A stretch of 12,098 bases of DNA from Chlorobiota bacterium. Lineage in GTDB: Bacteria; Bacteroidota; Bacteroidia; Bacteroidales; JAADGE01. This document shows, in pieces, positions 6,914 through 12,098 of the stretch. Made by a program: the position numbers and the translations under genes. Every line of letters begins with the position of its first letter. Position 1 is the stretch's first letter. A model generated the notes under the pieces. The model made no database searches, was not told the origin of the DNA, and saw only the letters and a program-made list of their open reading frames with translations. Location of the stretch: positions 1 through 12,098 of the forward strand of contig JAADEE010000033.1 in NCBI GenBank assembly GCA_013153575.1, given 5' to 3'.

Positions 6914-9900
6914 ATGGCATTTTTAGAAAAAATATTAAAAACATTTCTTGGGGATAAATCTGAAAAAGATATAAAAAAAATTATGCCCATTGTGAAAAAA
7001 ATTAATGAAGAATTTTCAAAACTTTCTACATTATCAAATGACCAATTGAGGCAAAAAACCAAAGACTTAAAAAAAGAAATAAAAGATTTCTTTAAAGAAG
7101 AGCAAGAAGAAATAGATGCTTTAAAAGCAGATATTGAAGCCGATAAATTTGATATGCTTCAAAGAGAAGAAGTTTATAAAAAAATTGATAAACTTGAAGA
7201 AGCAATTGATGATAAAATTGAAGATAAGTTAAACGAACTTATTCCGCAAGCATTTGCAATTATTAAAGAAACTGCAAGACGCTTTAAAGAAAATGAAGAA
7301 ATAAAAGTTACAGCAACAGACTTCGATAGAGAACTTGCCGCAAAACGTGATGATATAGTTATTGAAGGAGATAAAGCAATTTACCATAATAAATGGATTG
7401 CAGGAGGAACTGAAATTACTTGGGAGATGGTGCATTACGATGTTCAACTTATAGGAGGAATAGTTTTGCATCAAGGTAAAATTGCAGAGATGGCAACAGG
7501 AGAAGGAAAAACACTTGTTGCAACATTACCTGTATTTCTTAACTCATTGACAGGTAGGGGAGTGCATATGGTAACAGTAAACGATTATCTTGCAAAAAGA
7601 GATGCAGAATGGATGGGAACTCTATATGAATTTCATGGATTAAGAGTTGATTGTATTGATAAACATCAACCAAATTCTGATGCAAGAAGAAAAGCATACC
7701 AAGCAGATATAACATTCGGAACAAATAATGAATTTGGTTTTGATTATCTTAGAGATAATATGGCTTTAAGTCCAAGCGACCTTGTGCAAAGAAGACATAA
7801 CTATGTTATAGTAGATGAGGTAGACTCTGTTTTAATTGATGATGCAAGAACACCTCTTATTATTTCCGGTGCAGTTCAACGTGACGGACAATCAAAAGAC
7901 GAAGAACTTTTTAAAGAATTAAGACCTAAGGTTGAGCAATTATTCAAATATCAAAAACAACTTGTTACTCAACTTCTTACAGATGCTAAGAAATTAATAA
8001 AATCAGACGATAAAAAAGAAAGAGAAAAAGGAGCAATTTATCTTCTTCGTGCACACAAAGGTTTACCAAAAAATAAGGCAATTATTAAGTTCCTTAGTGA
8101 AGAAGGTATGAAAACTTTGCTATACAATACCGAAAATATATATTTAGCAGAAAATGCAAAACGAATGCCTGAAATTACAGATGAATTATATTTTGTAATT
8201 GATGAAAAAAACAACTCCGTTGAATTAACAGATAAAGGTATCGATTTAATATCTAAAGAAATTGATGATAAAGACTTCTTTGTTTTGCCTGATATAGGAA
8301 CTGAAATTGCAGAATTAGAAGCTTCTGATTTATCAGAAAAAGAAATATTAATTGCTAAGGATGAGTTGCTTACGGATTATTCTACAAAAACTGTTCGAGT
8401 TCATGCTATGAACCAATTACTTAAAGCATATACAATGTTCGAGAAAGATGTTGAATATGTTGTAATTGATGGTCAAGTTAAAATTGTTGATGAACAAACA
8501 GGACGTATAATGGAAGGTCGTAGATATTCCGACGGACTTCATCAAGCAATTGAGGCAAAAGAAAATGTAAAAGTTGAAGCATCAACACAAACATTTGCAA
8601 CAATTACTTTACAGAATTATTTCAGAATGTACCACAAACTTGCAGGAATGACTGGTACTGCAGAAACAGAAGCAGGTGAATTTTGGGATATTTATAAGCT
8701 TGATGTAACTGTTATCCCTACAAACTTGCCTATTATTCGTGATGATCGTATTGATAAAGTTTATAAAACAAAACGTGAAAAATATAATGCTGTAATTTAT
8801 GAAATAAATGATTTGGTAAAAGCAGGTCGTCCTGTTCTTGTTGGGACAACTTCTGTTGAAATATCAGAACTTCTTTCAAGAACATTGAAAATGCGTAAAA
8901 TTGAACATAATGTTCTTAATGCAAAACTTCATAAAAAAGAAGCAGATATTGTTGCTGATGCAGGAAAAGCCGGAGTTGTTACAATTGCAACAAACATGGC
9001 AGGTAGAGGTACAGATATTAAACTTTCTGATGAAGTAAAAAAAGCCGGTGGTCTTGCAATTATAGGTACTGAAAGACATGACTCTCGTCGTGTTGACCGT
9101 CAGCTTCGTGGTCGTGCAGGAAGACAAGGAGATCCGGGTTCTTCACAATTCTTTGTTTCATTAGAAGATGATTTAATGAGAATGTTCGGTTCTGATAAAA
9201 TCTCAAAATTAATGGATAGAATGGGACTTGAAGAAGGTGAAGTAATTCAACATTCTATGATTTCTAAATCTATTGAAAGAGCTCAGAAAAAAGTTGAAGA
9301 AAACAACTTTGGTATTCGTAAACGACTTCTTGAATATGATGATGTTATGAATTCTCAAAGAGAAGTTGTTTATAAATTAAGAAGACATGCTTTGCATGGC
9401 GACCGTTTAACAGTTGACCTTGCAAATATGATTTATGATACTTGCGTTAGTGTTGTAAATGAAAATTATGGCTTTGATTATGAAGACTTTAAAATGGATT
9501 TATTCCGTACACTTGCAATTGAACCACCAATTACAGAAGATGAATTTAAAGATGAAAAACCTGAAGTAATAACTGATAAAATATTTGAAGTTGTTGTTGA
9601 AGATTATAAAAGACGTAAGCAAAATATTGTGGAACAAGCATTTCCTGTAATTAAAAATGTTTACGAAACAATGCGTGGACAATATAAAAATATTGATGTT
9701 CCAATTACCGATGGTATTTCAGTATATCATATTATTGTTGATTTAGAAAAAGCATATAACTCAAACGGAAAAGAAGTTGCAACAGAATTTGAAAAACAAA
9801 TTGTACTTTCAACAATTGATGTTTCATGGAAAGAACATCTTCGTGAAATGGATGATTTGAAACAATCTGTGCAAAATGCTTCTTATGAACAAAAAGACCC

Positions 9901-10267
9901 ATTGTTAATTTATAAGTTTGAATCTTATGAATTATTTAAGAATATGCTTGATAAAAATAACAAAACAGTTGTAAATGCTTTACTTAAAGCAAAATTACAT
10001 ACACATGATGCAAGCGATATTCAACAAGGGCGTGTTCAAAAACTTGATATTAGCAAGTACGATACAGAAAAAGAAGAATACGAAAGACAATCTCAAGGAC
10101 AAGCACAAGGGCAAGAAAAGAAAAGAATTGAGCCTGTTAGAGTTGGTAAAAAAATCGGAAGAAATGATATGGTAAAAGTAAGATACTCCGATGGCAGAAC
10201 TGTTGAAACAAAATATAAAAAAGTTATTAATGATGTTGAAGAAGGTAGAGCTGTAATAATTGAATAA
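6914..10267 (+). CDS. secA: Preprotein translocase ATPase SecA
   Basis: SecA drives protein export through SecYEG. The 1,117-residue protein is about 200 residues longer than the E. coli form. It has Walker A TGEGKT (195-200), DEVD (301-304), TGRIMEGRR (529-537), TNMAGRGTD (693-701) and the helicase motif VI region [11 protein letters not shown] (730-740). The two-helix-finger region contains WKEHLREMD near residue 972. By recalled comparison with E. coli SecA, extra segments lie at about 55-105, about 125-170 and about 325-415, as in other Bacteroidota. The C-terminus keeps GRND (1082-1085) but then departs from the usual CxCxSGxKxKxCHG zinc motif and has no cysteine, ending VIIE. A glutamine/glycine-rich linker precedes it. 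The start is 57 nt after pepT, and termination is at the hairpin at 10309-10350. Confidence 0.97.
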   Translation: MAFLEKILKTFLGDKSEKDIKKIMPIVKKINEEFSKLSTLSNDQLRQKTKDLKKEIKDFFKEEQEEIDALKADIEADKFDMLQREEVYKKIDKLEEAIDDKIEDKLNELIPQAFAIIKETARRFKENEEIKVTATDFDRELAAKRDDIVIEGDKAIYHNKWIAGGTEITWEMVHYDVQLIGGIVLHQGKIAEMATGEGKTLVATLPVFLNSLTGRGVHMVTVNDYLAKRDAEWMGTLYEFHGLRVDCIDKHQPNSDARRKAYQADITFGTNNEFGFDYLRDNMALSPSDLVQRRHNYVIVDEVDSVLIDDARTPLIISGAVQRDGQSKDEELFKELRPKVEQLFKYQKQLVTQLLTDAKKLIKSDDKKEREKGAIYLLRAHKGLPKNKAIIKFLSEEGMKTLLYNTENIYLAENAKRMPEITDELYFVIDEKNNSVELTDKGIDLISKEIDDKDFFVLPDIGTEIAELEASDLSEKEILIAKDELLTDYSTKTVRVHAMNQLLKAYTMFEKDVEYVVIDGQVKIVDEQTGRIMEGRRYSDGLHQAIEAKENVKVEASTQTFATITLQNYFRMYHKLAGMTGTAETEAGEFWDIYKLDVTVIPTNLPIIRDDRIDKVYKTKREKYNAVIYEINDLVKAGRPVLVGTTSVEISELLSRTLKMRKIEHNVLNAKLHKKEADIVADAGKAGVVTIATNMAGRGTDIKLSDEVKKAGGLAIIGTERHDSRRVDRQLRGRAGRQGDPGSSQFFVSLEDDLMRMFGSDKISKLMDRMGLEEGEVIQHSMISKSIERAQKKVEENNFGIRKRLLEYDDVMNSQREVVYKLRRHALHGDRLTVDLANMIYDTCVSVVNENYGFDYEDFKMDLFRTLAIEPPITEDEFKDEKPEVITDKIFEVVVEDYKRRKQNIVEQAFPVIKNVYETMRGQYKNIDVPITDGISVYHIIVDLEKAYNSNGKEVATEFEKQIVLSTIDVSWKEHLREMDDLKQSVQNASYEQKDPLLIYKFESYELFKNMLDKNNKTVVNALLKAKLHTHDASDIQQGRVQKLDISKYDTEKEEYERQSQGQAQGQEKKRIEPVRVGKKIGRNDMVKVRYSDGRTVETKYKKVINDVEEGRAVIIE

Positions 10268-10308
10268 TAACTTTATTTGTTTTAAAAAAAATGTAACTGT
10301 TTAAAAAG

Positions 10309-10350
10309 TCAAGGTTTCACTATTTTTGCAAAATTAAAGTGAAGCCTTGA
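10309..10350 (+). terminator. secA: Hairpin terminator after secA
   Basis: Arms 10309-10320 (TCAAGGTTTCAC) and 10339-10350 (GTGAAGCCTTGA) pair over 12 bp with one G-U, and 10321/10338 add a further pair. The 3' arm is followed by ATTATTTTT, a T-rich tail suited to intrinsic termination in the + direction. It lies 41 nt after the secA stop. The loop contains a promoter-like element listed separately. Confidence 0.8.
10321..10328 (+). promoter_or_regulatory. Candidate -7 promoter element for the transglycosylase gene, inside the secA terminator loop
   Basis: TATTTTTG fits TAnnTTTG exactly and occupies the start of the terminator loop. Initiation would be expected near 10335, about 44 nt before the ATG at 10379, so the new transcript would begin close to the terminator's 3' arm and could not form the full hairpin. 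A/T-rich sequence makes chance matches common, so support is moderate. Confidence 0.5.
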
Positions 10351-10378
10351 ATTATTTTTGAAAAAATATTAAACATAA

Positions 10379-11353
10379 ATGAAAAAAATAACAACAACCC
10401 TTACTATAAGCTTTGCGATAATAGGAATTGTAAGTATTTTTATTTTTGCAAAAATTCATTACAAAGATGAAGATATAAAATATAATAAATTACGTGATAG
10501 CACATATTCAGTTTATGCACTTCCAATGCCTGATAGTATAACTTTTGCAGGAGAACACGTACCAATTGAAAATTTTGATGTAAGAGAAGCACTTGATAAA
10601 GAATTGCATAAGATAACTTACTGGCATTCAGAAACTTTCTTGTATTTAAAAAGAGCACATCGTTATTTTCCTATAATTGAAAAAATACTTAAAGAAAACG
10701 GTATTCATGATGATTTTAAATACCTTGCAGTTACCGAAAGTGGTTTAACAGATGTAGTTTCTCCATCAGGAGCAAAAGGTTTTTGGCAATTTTTAAAAAC
10801 AACAGGTAAAAGTTATGGTTTAGAAATTAATAAAGAAGTTGACGAACGCTATAATCTTGAAAAAGCAACAGTTGCAGCTTGTAAATATTTAAAAGATGCT
10901 CACAGAAAATATCATGACTGGGCAATGGTTGCAGCATCATATAACACAGGACAAGGAAACTTAAACAAGCAAATTGCTAAGCAAAAAATAAGTAATTATT
11001 ACGATTTACTTTTAAATTCAGAAACATCAAGATACGTTTACAGAATTATTGCTTTTAAACTTATTTTAAGCAATCCGCAAGATTATGGATTTAGGTTCAG
11101 AGAAAAAGATTTATATCCTATAATTCCAACTTACGAAGTAGAACTTGATTCTTCGGTTACTAATTTTGCCGATTATGCAAAACATTTCAATACAAATTAT
11201 AAAATGTTAAAATATTTTAATCCTTGGTTACGCGATAATTTTTTAACAAACAAATATAAAAAAACATATACAATAAAACTTCCTGTAAAAGGAGCAAGAA
11301 GTAAAGAATATTTTACGCAAAGTTCTGATACAATAATTAATAAAATTTACTAA
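10379..11353 (+). CDS. Lytic transglycosylase, SLT/MltD-like, membrane-anchored
   Basis: The 324-residue protein begins with a short basic segment and a hydrophobic helix (about residues 8-24), giving a signal anchor or uncleaved signal. There is no lipobox cysteine, so it is not an evident lipoprotein. The SLT catalytic domain (about 95-200) contains AVTESG with the expected catalytic Glu120, GAKGFWQF (131-138) and AASYNTGQGN (185-194), all hallmarks of transglycosylases that cleave peptidoglycan to 1,6-anhydro-muropeptides in the periplasm. The C-terminal part (about 250-303) resembles a single degenerate LysM-like segment (ADYAKHFNTNYKMLKYFNPW), which may bind cell wall. It is shorter than MltD proteins that carry several LysM repeats. 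era follows after 14 nt, so cotranscription is likely. The family is secure; the specific symbol is not. Confidence 0.9.
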   Translation: MKKITTTLTISFAIIGIVSIFIFAKIHYKDEDIKYNKLRDSTYSVYALPMPDSITFAGEHVPIENFDVREALDKELHKITYWHSETFLYLKRAHRYFPIIEKILKENGIHDDFKYLAVTESGLTDVVSPSGAKGFWQFLKTTGKSYGLEINKEVDERYNLEKATVAACKYLKDAHRKYHDWAMVAASYNTGQGNLNKQIAKQKISNYYDLLLNSETSRYVYRIIAFKLILSNPQDYGFRFREKDLYPIIPTYEVELDSSVTNFADYAKHFNTNYKMLKYFNPWLRDNFLTNKYKKTYTIKLPVKGARSKEYFTQSSDTIINKIY

Positions 11354-11367
11354 ACCAATACTTTATA

Positions 11368-12098
11368 ATGGAACACAAAGCAGCATTCGTAAATATTATA
11401 GGAAATCCAAATGTTGGAAAGTCAACTTTAATGAACCAATTTGTTGGAGAAAAACTTTCAATAATAACATCAAAATCGCAAACAACAAGGCATAATATAA
11501 AAGGTATTGTAAATGGTGAAGATTTTCAATTAGTTTTTTCAGATACTCCCGGAGTTATAAAACCTCATTATAAACTTCAAGAGGCAATGCTTAAATTTTC
11601 TGAAACAGCATTGATTGATGCTGATATAATTGTTTATGTAACAGATATTTATGAAAAAACAGATAAAAATCAAGAGTTTTTAGAGAAAGTAAAAAAAACA
11701 AAGGTTCCTGTTTTGCTTGTTCTTAATAAAATAGATTTGTCAAGCCAAGAAGATATTGTTAAGCACGTTAATAAATGGGAAAAAGCATTACCAAAAGCTG
11801 AAATTTTTCCAACATCGGCACTCGAAAATTTTAATGTTAAGAATTTATTTAATCGAATTTTAGAACTTGCACCGGTTAATCCTCCATATTTTCCAAAAGA
11901 CCAATTAACTGATAAAACAGAACGTTTTTTTGTTTCTGAAATTATAAGAGAAAAAATTTTAATAAGATATAAAAAAGAAATTCCTTATTCGGTAGAAGTT
12001 GAAGTTGAAGAATTTAAAGAAGATGATAAAATTATAAGAATAAGAAGTATTATTTATGTTGAACGAAAATCGCAAAAAGGAATTATTATAGGACATAA
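11368..12098 (+). CDS. era: GTPase Era, 5' portion, truncated by the window end
   Basis: Era is an essential GTPase that binds 16S rRNA and aids 30S subunit maturation. The reading frame opens at ATG 11368 and continues for 243 codons with no stop before the window ends. The motifs are G1 GNPNVGKST (12-20), G3 DTPG (59-62), G4 NKID (120-123) and G5 TSA (149-151). The KH domain begins after about residue 195, and the last visible residues, GIIIGH, are the start of the KH-domain GxxG loop. About 50 further residues would be expected, since the family is usually near 290-300. The gap to the transglycosylase stop is 14 nt. The start is preceded by CTTTATA, with no Shine-Dalgarno sequence. Confidence 0.95.
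   Translation, partial: MEHKAAFVNIIGNPNVGKSTLMNQFVGEKLSIITSKSQTTRHNIKGIVNGEDFQLVFSDTPGVIKPHYKLQEAMLKFSETALIDADIIVYVTDIYEKTDKNQEFLEKVKKTKVPVLLVLNKIDLSSQEDIVKHVNKWEKALPKAEIFPTSALENFNVKNLFNRILELAPVNPPYFPKDQLTDKTERFFVSEIIREKILIRYKKEIPYSVEVEVEEFKEDDKIIRIRSIIYVERKSQKGIIIGH

Noticed and set aside
9975..10175. 66-codon + strand open frame in another frame near the 3' end of secA
   Set aside because: It is fully internal to secA, its product is lysine-rich with no recognisable motif, and the secA frame is clearly the coding one.
10441..10448. Second TATTTTTG, sharing 13 bases (TATTTTTGCAAAA) with the copy at 10321-10333
   Set aside because: It lies inside the transglycosylase coding region, in codons for its hydrophobic anchor; the repeat is short and A/T-rich, so chance is the simplest explanation.
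1..12098. A defence, mobile or biosynthetic system in the window
   Set aside because: Every gene is assigned to a housekeeping family or to DUF5606; there are no transposase, integrase, toxin-antitoxin, CRISPR or phage signatures, and gene composition looks uniform throughout.

Overview
The window is a compact, strongly AT-rich stretch of bacterial chromosome. All eight genes I can support lie on the + strand, and the last one runs off the right edge. The organism is most likely a member of the Bacteroidota (Bacteroidetes), probably near Bacteroidales. The evidence is a TGS-domain nucleoside kinase, a DUF5606 protein next to coaE, an about 1,117-residue SecA with large lineage-type insertions, TAnnTTTG promoter elements, and no Shine-Dalgarno sequence before any start. 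I cannot name a genus.

Layout: positions 36-2281 hold a TGS/uridine-kinase-like nucleoside kinase and coaE (dephospho-CoA kinase), 11 nt apart and probably cotranscribed. Positions 2377-2814 encode a DUF5606 protein with its own promoter-like element, closed by a 13-bp perfect hairpin. Positions 2951-5458 encode ClpC, again behind a TAnnTTTG element. A 171-nt gap (5459-5629), the largest in the window, holds a long imperfect hairpin that I cannot assign to a known family. Next come pepT (5630-6856) and secA (6914-10267). A terminator hairpin at 10309-10350 carries a perfect promoter -7 match in its loop. The gene for a membrane-anchored lytic transglycosylase follows (10379-11353), then, 14 nt later, era (11368 to beyond the window end). 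No gene-free stretch exceeds 300 bases.

The genes are core housekeeping functions: nucleotide salvage, CoA synthesis, proteolysis (ClpC unfoldase, PepT peptidase), protein export (SecA), cell-wall remodelling (lytic transglycosylase) and ribosome assembly (Era). I see no mobile element, CRISPR array, tRNA, rRNA, defence cassette or biosynthetic cluster. All the ORFs look intact. The window does not appear to contain an exciting new multi-gene system. What deserves a second look is the clpC-pepT hairpin, the overlapping terminator and promoter before the transglycosylase gene, and a few protein-level oddities (the SecA tail, the ClpC acidic linker, and the TGS/SAD-like part of the kinase).
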